DNA of 64,000 nucleotides, taken from positions 1-64,000 of the forward strand of contig JBDRAL010000089.1 in NCBI GenBank assembly GCA_039793685.1. Direction: 5' to 3'. The stretch comes from JAAFHI01 sp039793685. GTDB lineage: Bacteria > Acidobacteriota > Blastocatellia > Chloracidobacteriales > Chloracidobacteriaceae. The notes below the pieces were generated by a model that ran no database searches, was not told the DNA's origin, and saw only the letters and a list, made by a program, of their open reading frames with translations. The first letter of the stretch is position 1. Every line of letters begins with the position of its first letter. Both the position numbers and the translations under genes were made by a program. Below, piece by piece: positions 33,909-42,355 of this stretch.

Positions 33909-34805
33909 TCAGGATTTGCGCTCGGTGATGAACCGCGCGAGGTCGGCGAGAATTTCGGCGCGGGGTCCGAAGGGTTCGACCAGCGCGACGGCTTCGGCGA
34001 CGAGGTCGTCGGCCTTCCGGCGCGAGGCTTCGAGGCCGAACAGCGCGGGGTAGGTTGCCTTGCCGACGGCGGCGTCCTTGCCGGGCGTCTTGCCGAGCTG
34101 TTCGGCGGAGGCGGTCACGTCGAGGATATCGTCGGCGATCTGGAAGGCGAGGCCGATGCACGCGCCGTACCGCTGGAGCGTTTCAACCTGTTCGTCCGTT
34201 GCACCGGCCATCATCCCGCCGCAGACGACCGCGCCGCGAATCAGCGCGCCGGTCTTCGAACGGTGAATGTAGGCGAGTTGTTCGGCGGTGACGGGTTTTC
34301 CTTCCGCCTCGATGTCGGCCACCTGTCCGCCGATCATGCCGTCCACCGTGCCCGAGCCGCGCGCGATTTCGACCATCACGCGGATTTTCCGCTCGATGAG
34401 CGCGGGCGGAACGTCCATTTCCGCAAGGACTTGAAAGGCGTGGGTGAGCAGGCCGTCGCCCGCCAGAATCGCCGTCGCCTCGTCGAATTTCTTGTGGCAG
34501 GTCGGCATCCCGCGCCGGAGGTCGTCGTTGTCCATCGCGGGCAGGTCGTCGTGGATGAGCGAGTAGGTGTGGATCATCTCGAAGGCGCAGGCGACCGGGT
34601 AGAGATGCTCCGGCGCGCCGCCGAGGGCTTCTCCGGCGGCCAGCACCAGCACCGGCCGCAGCCGCTTGCCGCCGGCCATCAGGCTGTAGCGCATCGCTTC
34701 GTGGACGCGGGCGGGCGGCGTGTCGGCAGCGGGCATGAGCCGGTCGAGCCAGGCGTTGATGTCTTCGAGTTTCGTGGCGAAATAGTGATTGATGGAAGCG
34801 GACAT
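33909..34805 (-). CDS. ispA: Polyprenyl (farnesyl/geranylgeranyl-type) diphosphate synthase
   Basis: 298 aa from ATG 34805. Condenses IPP with allylic diphosphates, supplying quinone, carotenoid, undecaprenyl or chlorophyll-tail precursors in the cytoplasm. First Asp-rich motif HDDLPAMDNDD (residues 85-95, the four-residue spacing of bacterial FPP/GGPP synthases), second motif FQIADDILD, plus GGKRLRP and SKTGALI. Product chain length cannot be fixed from sequence; the symbol is by similarity to the IspA group. First gene of a minus-strand transcript. Confidence 0.88.
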   Translation of the reverse strand: MSASINHYFATKLEDINAWLDRLMPAADTPPARVHEAMRYSLMAGGKRLRPVLVLAAGEALGGAPEHLYPVACAFEMIHTYSLIHDDLPAMDNDDLRRGMPTCHKKFDEATAILAGDGLLTHAFQVLAEMDVPPALIERKIRVMVEIARGSGTVDGMIGGQVADIEAEGKPVTAEQLAYIHRSKTGALIRGAVVCGGMMAGATDEQVETLQRYGACIGLAFQIADDILDVTASAEQLGKTPGKDAAVGKATYPALFGLEASRRKADDLVAEAVALVEPFGPRAEILADLARFITERKS

Positions 34806-34957
34806 GACGTTTGGGGAGAAAAAAAGATGACGTGTCCGTCCAGTCTTGACGGCCCGGCCCGGCTTGTCAACCGGACGCGCTTGTCGGAACGGCGTGTTCC
34901 GGATAGGTTTCCGGCCTTCCCCCAATTCAATTTGCCGTTCGATTCGTCAGCCGCGCC

Positions 34958-35713
34958 GTGTTCAAACCGGAAGTTTTCGAAGTCGCGCCCGATCTGTACT
35001 GCCTTCGGCGGCGGTCCTATCTGACCTGTTCCTATCTGGTCGTCGAGCCGTCCGGAATCGTGCTGGTTGACGCCGGGATGAAGTCGGACGCCCGGGACGT
35101 GCGGTTCGCCCTGCGGTTCATCGGTCGGGAAATGCGCGACGTGACGGCGGTGCTGCTCACCCACTGGCATAACGACCACTCGGCGGGCGCGGGCGTGGTG
35201 CGGGCGGAAACCGGCGCGCCCGTCCACGCGCATCCGGCGGACGCCGTCCACCTGACCGGCGAACGGGATCGCGTCACGCTTTCAAGCCGGATTGCGCGGG
35301 TCGTGCCGGAATGGGGGCCGTTCGTTCTGGTCAAGGGACTGCTGCACGAAACGGTGACGGCGCGAGTCGCCGATCCGGCGCCGCTCGCGGACGGCGATCT
35401 CGTCGCGGATGGATTTGAAGTTGTCGCGACACCCGGCCATACGCCGGGACACGTCTGTTTTTACCACCGGAAACGCCGGGCGCTGTTCGCCGGAGACGCG
35501 CTGGCGGTCATCAACGGACGTCCGCGGCTGATGGCGCGCCCGGTCACGCCCGATCTTCCGGCGGCGCGGGCGTCGGCGATGAAATGCCTCGACCGCGACA
35601 TCCGGTTTCTCTGTCCGGGTCACCGCCACCCGCTTCATCTTGAAAACGACCGGGTTCGCACCGATTTTCTGGCCCGGCTGGCGACCGACGACCGTTGGCC
35701 GCTGTTCGGGTAG
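34958..35713 (+). CDS. Metallo-beta-lactamase-fold hydrolase
   Basis: 251 aa from GTG 34958. Metal motif THWHNDHSAG (HxHxDH), a further His in ATPGHTPGHV, Asp in FAGDALAV and a C-terminal His in CPGHRHPLH, all in the usual glyoxalase-II-like order, so two metals are probably bound. No signal peptide; cytoplasmic hydrolase of unknown substrate. Divergent from ispA (152 bp) and convergent with the TonB-C array (13 bp). Confidence 0.87.
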   Translation: MFKPEVFEVAPDLYCLRRRSYLTCSYLVVEPSGIVLVDAGMKSDARDVRFALRFIGREMRDVTAVLLTHWHNDHSAGAGVVRAETGAPVHAHPADAVHLTGERDRVTLSSRIARVVPEWGPFVLVKGLLHETVTARVADPAPLADGDLVADGFEVVATPGHTPGHVCFYHRKRRALFAGDALAVINGRPRLMARPVTPDLPAARASAMKCLDRDIRFLCPGHRHPLHLENDRVRTDFLARLATDDRWPLFG

Positions 35714-35726
35714 TATCCCGTTTCGC

Positions 35727-37004
35727 TCAAAAATCAATCAGTCCGCAGACCCGAACGACGCGCCCGTTCACGACAAACGGACGGAAAGTCGAATGTTGCG
35801 CCGCAATCTCGGCCTTCAGCCGCCGATCCATCGGGCCTTCAATCGCATTCGCGGCGACGACCCTGCCGCTTTCGTCAATCGTGACGCGAACCCGCACCGG
35901 CTGGATGGCCCAGGTGCTTTGGTATCTTATTGATGACTCGAAGGGTGAACTCATTGACGAACTCCGTGGCAGACCGGGGATAGAACCGGGGGACGCACCC
36001 GTCGAACCGATTGACGGGCCGGGTTTTTCGAGGGAAATCACGTTGCCGCGAATCTCCCACGTCGTCACGTCGACCGGCTCGCCGAACCGGAACCGGATCG
36101 TTCCGGCCACCCGAACCGAATCGTTATCCTCAAGGAAAAAGAAGCGCCGAAACGTCCACTGCCGGACCGCTGCCTCAACCGCGCGCCGGAGCGGCTCGGG
36201 ACCGCCGCTCGTCCGTACCTCGTTCACCTTCCCGTTGACCGCGACGACGATTTCGGCCTCGACATCCCCCGTGAGCGGATGGCCGGCGGCATCCTTCGGG
36301 ACATTCACCTCGACGGACCGTTCCAGCAGCCCCACCAGCCCCGGCTCGTCGGGAATCCGCACCGGAGGACGGGTCGGCCGTTCACGCGGCGAGCCGTCTT
36401 CATTTTCGTACGCGATGTCCCCTGCCCCGCGCGGTCCGAGCCGGCCCGGATCGGGCGTTCCGAAATGCAGCGAATCGAAAAACCGGGCGATTTCCGGACG
36501 ATCGGCCTTTGCCGACGGCGCGAGAACGCCGAAGTAGTAAAGATGGGTTTTCGACATGAAGCACCGGAGAATGACCACCGTCTCGCCATCGAAGGAGCGG
36601 AGGCGGGTCTCACGCCCGAAAAAACCGTTCAGGGCGATTCGTTTCCCTTCAACAACGGCCCACGTCGGTGACTCGAAATCGCGGCGCTGGTTGCGGTCCA
36701 CGATTTCCGCAAATTCGGCCTCGGACCGTTTGACCGGTTCGGGAAACGCGGCATAGGCGACGCTGTAGGAAATTCCGTCTTCCGTCACATCGAGTACGCG
36801 CTCGGCCAGCTTTCCCTTTGGAAACGAGTCCGAACGGTGGAGCAATGGTCGGGGAACGAGAATGTCAAACCCGCCGAACGTCGAACGCAGACGCAACCAT
36901 CGCGCGCCGTCCTCCGCGCTTGCGCGGGCAGGCGGCGACTGGGCCAACCCCGTCGCCGTTCCGAGAAAAAGACAAAACGCCGCCAAAACAAGAAAAACGC
37001 GCAT
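35727..37004 (-). CDS. TonB C-terminal-domain (energy-transducer-like) protein, array member 4
   Basis: 425 aa. Signal peptide (VFLVLAAFCLFLGTATGLAQ), an N-terminal domain shared by all four array members (WLRLRSTFGGFDILVPRP here), then two TonB-C-type modules: the first ends VRQWTFRRFFFLEDN, the second FRPFVVNGRVVRVCGLIDF. Unlike true TonB it has a cleavable-looking signal, not a long Pro-rich periplasmic arm after an uncleaved anchor. Exported; possible partner of outer-membrane or envelope proteins. Last gene of the minus-strand array. Confidence 0.8.
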   Translation of the reverse strand: MRVFLVLAAFCLFLGTATGLAQSPPARASAEDGARWLRLRSTFGGFDILVPRPLLHRSDSFPKGKLAERVLDVTEDGISYSVAYAAFPEPVKRSEAEFAEIVDRNQRRDFESPTWAVVEGKRIALNGFFGRETRLRSFDGETVVILRCFMSKTHLYYFGVLAPSAKADRPEIARFFDSLHFGTPDPGRLGPRGAGDIAYENEDGSPRERPTRPPVRIPDEPGLVGLLERSVEVNVPKDAAGHPLTGDVEAEIVVAVNGKVNEVRTSGGPEPLRRAVEAAVRQWTFRRFFFLEDNDSVRVAGTIRFRFGEPVDVTTWEIRGNVISLEKPGPSIGSTGASPGSIPGLPRSSSMSSPFESSIRYQSTWAIQPVRVRVTIDESGRVVAANAIEGPMDRRLKAEIAAQHSTFRPFVVNGRVVRVCGLIDF

Positions 37005-37090
37005 GACCGTTTCCTTTCACTCTCAAAAGAGGAAAACCGGAATGGGAATCACTCCGGCACGGTACGCCGCGCGCGCCTGTTCGGGGAAAG

Positions 37091-37121
37091 CCGGGTGACA
37101 GTTTTTTCAACTGTCACCTGG
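37091..37121 (-). terminator. Hairpin downstream of the truncated array member
   Basis: ccgggtgacagtt and aactgtcacctgg pair over 13 bp with one G-T pair. It lies just past the TonB-C remnant. T-tract weak. Confidence 0.45.
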
Positions 37122-37137
37122 CTCGAATCTCCTGAGT

Positions 37138-37177
37138 TCAACCACTCACCGAAAACCGGAAGGCGATAACGCCAACG
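37138..37177 (-). pseudogene. Remnant of a TonB C-terminal domain
   Basis: On the minus strand the last codons before TGA 37138 read HVGVIAFRFSVSG, matching the end of the neighbouring paralogue (KVIGVPTFRFSVSG). It is out of frame with the gene at 37187 and directly after its stop. Most of the domain is missing. Confidence 0.7.
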
Positions 37178-37186
37178 TGTGGACAA

Positions 37187-37873
37187 TCAGCGACGGCGGC
37201 CGGGCGGCGGCGGCCCGGAACCGGGATCGCCGGTGGTATAGAAAATGTCCTCGTCGGGACTGGACGGTCGGTCGAAGTGACCGGGCTTCGGCGACCACAG
37301 GGCGCAGGAATCAAGAAACTTCGCAATTTCCGGGGCATTTGTGGTGTCCGAACCGGTTTGGACAAAGAACTGATATATCCGCTGGCCCACGACAAACGCC
37401 CGAAAGGTCAGCACGGACGAGCCATCCGCGGATGTCAGCCGAAACGCCACGCCGGGATGCCCGTCGAGTGTCATGTCCCGGTTGTCGGCGAGTTTTCCCC
37501 TGGATTGCTCGACTATCCCCTGCACGGTTTCTTCCAGAATCGTTTTGGCGTTTTTTTCAGCATCGACGGCTCCGGAGGCATCGAAATACACAATGAAGTA
37601 ATGGAATTTCCCTTCCCCAATGTCGAGCGTCGTGACATTCAAGGGACCCATCGGAGTGTCCTGAGAAAAAAGATTTCGTTTCACTGGCCCGGAGGGAGGA
37701 ACCAGCGCCGTCAAGCCCCCCTTGCGCGAGATCATCCGAACCCATTTCGAGGAAGTCGTCGTCGAGGACCGGACACCGCCCGGTCCCGACGGGGGTGGCC
37801 CGGATTGGGCGGATGCCAGTCCCGTTCCGCCAAACAGCCCGGCGACCAGCACCGCGCCCATAAGTTTCCGCAT
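37187..37873 (-). CDS. Array member 3, N-terminal domain only (TonB-C lost)
   Basis: 228 aa from ATG 37873, with AGGAG 6-8 bases upstream. Signal peptide (MRKLMGAVLVAGLFGGTGLASAQ), then the array's shared N-terminal domain (KWVRMISRKGGLTALVPP; REGKFHY-like region; QRIYQFFVQTGSD; IAKFLDSCAL). It ends in a Pro/Gly-rich tail where its paralogues continue into TonB-C. The remnant of that domain is still visible downstream in another frame, so an internal deletion with frameshift is likely. May still be expressed as a shorter exported protein. Confidence 0.75.
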   Translation of the reverse strand: MRKLMGAVLVAGLFGGTGLASAQSGPPPSGPGGVRSSTTTSSKWVRMISRKGGLTALVPPSGPVKRNLFSQDTPMGPLNVTTLDIGEGKFHYFIVYFDASGAVDAEKNAKTILEETVQGIVEQSRGKLADNRDMTLDGHPGVAFRLTSADGSSVLTFRAFVVGQRIYQFFVQTGSDTTNAPEIAKFLDSCALWSPKPGHFDRPSSPDEDIFYTTGDPGSGPPPPGRRR

Positions 37874-37943
37874 GTCGTTCTCCTGCTTGATGTTGAAGTG
37901 AAGTTTTCGGCCTTCCACCCGACGGTTCATCGAGTCCCGCCCG

Positions 37944-39005
37944 TCAGCCGCTGACCGAAAACCGGAAGGTGGGGACGCCGATGACCTTGACCGCCGTTCC
38001 GTTCAGCAGAAACGGCTTGAACGTCCACTGGTACGCGGCGTTGAGTGATGACGAATGAAATTCGCGCGGACCGCCGAGAACCCGCGCCTCGACGACCTTG
38101 CCGGTTTCATCAATGAGAATTTCGACCTGAACATCGCCGCTGAGCCGCTGTGCAAGGGCGTCGCGCGGATATTTGGGTACGGCGCGGTTGACGGCTTCCT
38201 TGCGAAGCGCGCCTTCCGAACGTCGCACCGGTCCGGACGGCGTGACAGTCGCCGCGTCCTGAGGCGGAGGCACGCGCGCGTCGTCGGCTTTGATTTCAGG
38301 CGACGCGACGGAAGCGCTTTCGCCCTCGGTGTAAAACTCATCGACCGGAACGCCTCCCGTCGAGCCGGAGGGAGGCTCGCTCTTACCGCCCGTCCCGGTT
38401 GACGTCGTTGGGGCCTTCACGGATTCGCTTTTCCCCTCGGGCAGGCCAAGCCGGAAGGAATCGAGGAATTTCCGGATGTCGGGATCGTCCGCCCCGTCCG
38501 GTGTCGTCTCGACATAAAGCTGATACATCCGCGACCCCGCGACGATGGCCTGATGAACCAACAGCGTTTTCTTATCGCCCGACACGATGCGGGTTTCGCG
38601 TCCCGACTTTCCGTCCACCTTGAAATCCCGCTTTCCGAGAATTTTGCCGTCCATTCGTTTGGTCGCCGCAACCGCGCCGTTGTCAAAGAGGCCGGGAAGC
38701 TGCTTTTCGAGGACGAAGAACTCCGGATAGTCGGTATAACCCACAAAATACGTCACGCCGGCCGCCCGGGTCTGGAACATCGTGACCCGCATTCCGGGCG
38801 CGACGTCTTCAGCTTTTTTCGCCATCCGGCGGGGCGTCAGGATATTGAACCCAGCCGTGACGGAGGTGAACCGGAGCCACTTGGGGACGACCTGAACGAT
38901 GCGCTCTCCGGGTCTGACCGGCCGCGGAGGAGAAGATTGTCCAAGAACCTGACCCGCTCCCGTCAAAAAACACGCGGCCAGCACCGCGCCGATGAATTTC
39001 CGCAT
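37944..39005 (-). CDS. TonB C-terminal-domain protein, array member 2
   Basis: 353 aa from ATG 39005, preceded by AGGAG. Signal peptide (FIGAVLAACFLTGAGQVLGQ), shared N-terminal domain (PKWLRFTSVTAGFNILTPRR; SRMYQLYVETTPDG; IRKFLDSFRLGLPEG), a Ser/Gly/Pro linker, and one TonB-C domain (YPRDALAQRLSGDVQVEILI, GKVVEARVLGG, YQWTFKPFLLNGTAVKVIG). Exported. It lies 11 bp after member 1 and 70 bp before member 3, so one transcript is likely. Confidence 0.83.
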   Translation of the reverse strand: MRKFIGAVLAACFLTGAGQVLGQSSPPRPVRPGERIVQVVPKWLRFTSVTAGFNILTPRRMAKKAEDVAPGMRVTMFQTRAAGVTYFVGYTDYPEFFVLEKQLPGLFDNGAVAATKRMDGKILGKRDFKVDGKSGRETRIVSGDKKTLLVHQAIVAGSRMYQLYVETTPDGADDPDIRKFLDSFRLGLPEGKSESVKAPTTSTGTGGKSEPPSGSTGGVPVDEFYTEGESASVASPEIKADDARVPPPQDAATVTPSGPVRRSEGALRKEAVNRAVPKYPRDALAQRLSGDVQVEILIDETGKVVEARVLGGPREFHSSSLNAAYQWTFKPFLLNGTAVKVIGVPTFRFSVSG

Positions 39006-39016
39006 GGGCTGTACTC

Positions 39017-40084
39017 CTATTTCGCGAGGTTGAAACGAAACGTGATCTCGCCGATGACCCTGACCGGCTTGCCGTTGAGCAGCGTGGGCTTGAAGGTCCA
39101 CTGGCGAACCGCCGCGAGCGCCGCCGCGTGAAGTTCCGGCGGACCGCCCAGAATCTTCGCCTCGACGACTTTCCCTTCCTGATCAATCAGAATTTCGCAG
39201 ACGACATCGCCCTGAATGCGCGCGGCGGTAGCTTCTTGCGGATATTCCGGCGTGACCCGGTTGATCGCGTTGCCGCGCAGCACGCCCTCCGCGCGTCGAA
39301 TCGGGCCGGAAGGGGTAACGGATGACGGCGTTTGGTCGGGCGGCGGAAGCGGTTTGACCTTCGACGGATCAATCGCTTCCTCAGGGCCATCCGCCGGGAC
39401 GAGCGTATCGAACCGGGTTGTGCCGAATTTTTCCTTCTCCTCGGCGGTCATCAGTCGAAAAGATTCCAGAAAACGGGTTCGCTCCTCGGCCGCTTTGTCT
39501 GCCGTCTCTTTTTGAAAACGGACTCTCCGAACCACCGGACTTCCGGCGACCGTTTGCGGCGCGTCTTCCCGCTCGGGTGCAACCACCTGAAGAAAATAGA
39601 AACGCTGTCCGATGAGCGTGACCCGGCCATGACTGGTCATTTTCTCCCCCTTCACGGCAAGCTGAATCTGAAACCGACGTCCGGGATTTCCCTGAATCGT
39701 TACCGGCGTGTCTTCCAGAACCTGTCCGTCAATGGTCCTGGCGACATCCCTCACGAAGTTTTCGAACAGACGCGACGCCACCTCGCGCCTGACTTCCTCG
39801 GGTAATTCGCTGAAATTCATCTCCATGAAACAGGCGAAATAGGCGTCTCCCCCCCGCAGGCCGAGAAACTGGTGCATCGTCGCTTTTCCCTTGGCGGTCT
39901 GAAACGGAATGGCGATTTTGGTGTCCAGCGGGACGGGCGACGTCACGGCGAAACCGCCGGCAGGCTGCACATAGGTGCGCCACTCGCGCGGCGCGGGCGC
40001 ATCCGGCTTCGGCGGAGCGGTTTGAGCGGTCGCCGGCAGGACGGCCCAAAGACACAACAGGGCGAGACAAAGTAGGTTGCGCAT
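39017..40084 (-). CDS. TonB C-terminal-domain protein, array member 1
   Basis: 355 aa. Signal peptide (LLCLALLCLWAVLPATAQ), N-terminal domain (EWRTYVQPAGGFAVTSPVPL, QRFYFLQVVAPE, RFLESFRLM) and a TonB-C domain (YPQEATAARIQGDVVCEILI, GKVVEAKILGGPPEL, VRQWTFKPTLLNGKPVRVIG). First gene of the array, divergent from the DUF3857 pair across 301 bp. Lacks a TonB-type uncleaved anchor with Pro-rich spacer, so a role as a classic energy transducer is uncertain. Confidence 0.83.
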   Translation of the reverse strand: MRNLLCLALLCLWAVLPATAQTAPPKPDAPAPREWRTYVQPAGGFAVTSPVPLDTKIAIPFQTAKGKATMHQFLGLRGGDAYFACFMEMNFSELPEEVRREVASRLFENFVRDVARTIDGQVLEDTPVTIQGNPGRRFQIQLAVKGEKMTSHGRVTLIGQRFYFLQVVAPEREDAPQTVAGSPVVRRVRFQKETADKAAEERTRFLESFRLMTAEEKEKFGTTRFDTLVPADGPEEAIDPSKVKPLPPPDQTPSSVTPSGPIRRAEGVLRGNAINRVTPEYPQEATAARIQGDVVCEILIDQEGKVVEAKILGGPPELHAAALAAVRQWTFKPTLLNGKPVRVIGEITFRFNLAK

Positions 40085-40385
40085 CTTTTCGGGAACTTTC
40101 CGGAGTTTGGCGGTTCAAGACAGCAATCGACCTTAACATTTTTCTACGCACGAGGGCCAACCAAGACTTTTCGGGTCGCATCCCGGCAATTTCCTGCTAT
40201 CATCGCCGGGTCGGTCGGGAGGCCAGGCGGCCTCGCACCGGAAAAATCGGTCGCGTGGGAACCCACATTGACTTTTTTTCCGGTCAGGGCGAAAAAGCCG
40301 GTGATTTCCACATCTGTACGTTAGAAATCCGCACTCGACCCCCGCGCCATCACCTTCTTTCTCTCTCGCAAAGGAACCGCAACCA
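40085..40385. other. 301-bp divergent intergenic region
   Basis: Lies between divergently transcribed array member 1 and the DUF3857 gene, so must contain promoters for both. TTGACT at 40268 and TATCAT at 40198 are visible, but I cannot pair either with a convincing partner box. No gene or repeat seen. Confidence 0.4.
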
Positions 40386-42344
40386 ATGAAACGGCTTCTC
40401 ATCGCTTCGGCGTGTCTGACGCTCTGGCTGGTCAGCCTCTGGGGTACGACCCTGGCGGATGACTGGAAACCCATCGATCCGGCCCACATGGCCCAGAAAA
40501 CCCCTTCGGTTGACCCGAACGCCGACGCGGAAATCATTTTCTGGGAAGTCCGCGTGGACGATTCGACCGCCGACCTCGTTTACAACCACTATGTCCGGCT
40601 GAAGATTTTCTCGGAGCGGGGCAAGGAAAAGCACGGGCAGGTCGAAATCAAGTATGTCAACCCGATCCGCATCATCGACATTGCCGGACGCACCATCAAA
40701 CCGGACGGAACGATCGTCGAACTGAAGAAGGACGCGATCTTCGACCGGACCGATGTCAAGGTCAGCGACGTCAAACTCAAAACCAAGGCGTTCGCGATGC
40801 CTTCGGTCGAGGTCGGCTCGATTATCGAGTACCGCTGGAAGGAAGTTCAGGAAGAACGGTCGGCCAACTATGTCCGGCTCAACATGCAGCGCGAAATTCC
40901 GATCCAGCGGGTGACCTATTTCCTCAAACCGGCGGAATACCCCGGCTACGGCATGCGCGCCCAGATGTTCAACGGCAATTTTCAGCCGTTCCAGAAAGAA
41001 AAGGGCGGATTTTACAGCACCAGCATGACGAACGTGCCGGCGTTGCAGACCGAATCGCGGATGCCGCCGGAAGACAACGTCAAGCGGTGGATGCTGGTGT
41101 ACTACTCCAACACCGACAAGCCGGACCCGGCCAAGTTCTGGAACGATTTCGGGAAACGGATTTTCGACGTCACCAAGTCCTATACCAAGGTCAACGACGA
41201 AGTGCGCGCGGCGGCCACGCAGGCCATCGGCGACGCGACGACGCCGGACCAGAAGCTCGAACGGCTCTACCGGTTCTGCCAGACCCGCATCCGCAACGTC
41301 TCCGACGATGCCTCGCGGCTGACGCCGGAAGAACGCAAGCGGATGAAGGACAACAAGAATCCGTCCGACACGCTCAAGCGCGGTTACGGAACCGGCGAGG
41401 ACATCGACCTGTTGTTCGCTTCGCTCGCGACGGCGGCCGGATTTCCGGGACGGCTCGCCCTCATCGCCAGCCGCGGACGGAATTTCTTCGACCCGTCCTT
41501 CGCCGATGCCTACTTCCTGCGGAGCTATGTCGTGGCCGTGCAGGTTGGCGCGGAATGGCGGTTTTACGATCCGGGAGTGGAACATGTCGAATTCGGCATG
41601 CTCCGCTGGCAGGAAGAAGGCATGCAGGCACTGATTCCCGATTCCAAGGAACCGCGCTTCGTCGTCACGCCGATCTCCGACGCCAAACGCTCGCGGGCCA
41701 AACGAACCGGAAAGTTCAAGCTGGATGAAAGCGGCATGCTCGAAGGCGACATGCGGGTGGAATACACCGGGCACCTCGCACGCTCCCGGCGCGAGGCGCT
41801 CGACGATGAAGCCCAGGCGGCGCGCGAGAAGTACTTTGAATCCGAGGTCCGCAGCCGGATGGGCGCGGAAGTGACCGACCTCAAGATCGAGAACTTCGAC
41901 GACGCCACCAAACCGCTGACCGTTTCCTGCCATGTCCGGGTTCCCGGCTACGCCAAGCGGACCGGGAAACGGCTGTTCATACCGGTGTCGTTCTTCCAGT
42001 ACGGCGTGGCGGCCATGTTCGCCGACGAGCGGCGGCAGAACCCGATCTATTTCGAGTACCCGTGGTCGGAAGACGACGACGTTGCAATCTCGATTCCCGA
42101 AGGCTTCGACCTCGACAACGCCGAGTCTCCGGCGTCCTTCCCGATTAGCGGCGACTACGGCAACTACGCCGCGAAGGCGTCCTTCGACCAGAAGTCCCGG
42201 GCCATCGTCTACCAGCGGCAGTTCCATTTCGGGAAAACCAACGAGATCATGCTGTTCCCGACGTCCACCTACTCGGTCCTGCGGACGATCTTCGGTGAAG
42301 TTCACAAGCAGGACGAACACGCCATCACCCTCAAGGTGAAGTGA
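40386..42344 (+). CDS. DUF3857 protein with an inactive transglutaminase-like core
   Basis: 652 aa. Signal peptide (LLIASACLTLWLVSLWGTTLA), then DUF3857 (VYNHYVRLKIFSERGKEKHG, EIPIQRVTYFLKPAEYP). The transglutaminase-like region (YGTGEDIDLLFASLATAAGFP) has no catalytic Cys where the family has GDCKDK, and Tyr (SYVVAVQVG) where the His should be, so the fold is probably kept without catalysis. The C-terminal part is beta-rich. Exported or periplasmic. Stop overlaps the frame of the next gene; ATG of that gene follows 11 bp later. Confidence 0.85.
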   Translation: MKRLLIASACLTLWLVSLWGTTLADDWKPIDPAHMAQKTPSVDPNADAEIIFWEVRVDDSTADLVYNHYVRLKIFSERGKEKHGQVEIKYVNPIRIIDIAGRTIKPDGTIVELKKDAIFDRTDVKVSDVKLKTKAFAMPSVEVGSIIEYRWKEVQEERSANYVRLNMQREIPIQRVTYFLKPAEYPGYGMRAQMFNGNFQPFQKEKGGFYSTSMTNVPALQTESRMPPEDNVKRWMLVYYSNTDKPDPAKFWNDFGKRIFDVTKSYTKVNDEVRAAATQAIGDATTPDQKLERLYRFCQTRIRNVSDDASRLTPEERKRMKDNKNPSDTLKRGYGTGEDIDLLFASLATAAGFPGRLALIASRGRNFFDPSFADAYFLRSYVVAVQVGAEWRFYDPGVEHVEFGMLRWQEEGMQALIPDSKEPRFVVTPISDAKRSRAKRTGKFKLDESGMLEGDMRVEYTGHLARSRREALDDEAQAAREKYFESEVRSRMGAEVTDLKIENFDDATKPLTVSCHVRVPGYAKRTGKRLFIPVSFFQYGVAAMFADERRQNPIYFEYPWSEDDDVAISIPEGFDLDNAESPASFPISGDYGNYAAKASFDQKSRAIVYQRQFHFGKTNEIMLFPTSTYSVLRTIFGEVHKQDEHAITLKVK

Positions 42345-42355
42345 AAGGCAGCCCC

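Noticed and set aside
40350..42320. Minus-strand frame of 656 codons opposite the first DUF3857 gene
   Set aside because: Runs opposite a full DUF3857 protein with a signal peptide and domain motifs; no motif or ribosome site of its own.
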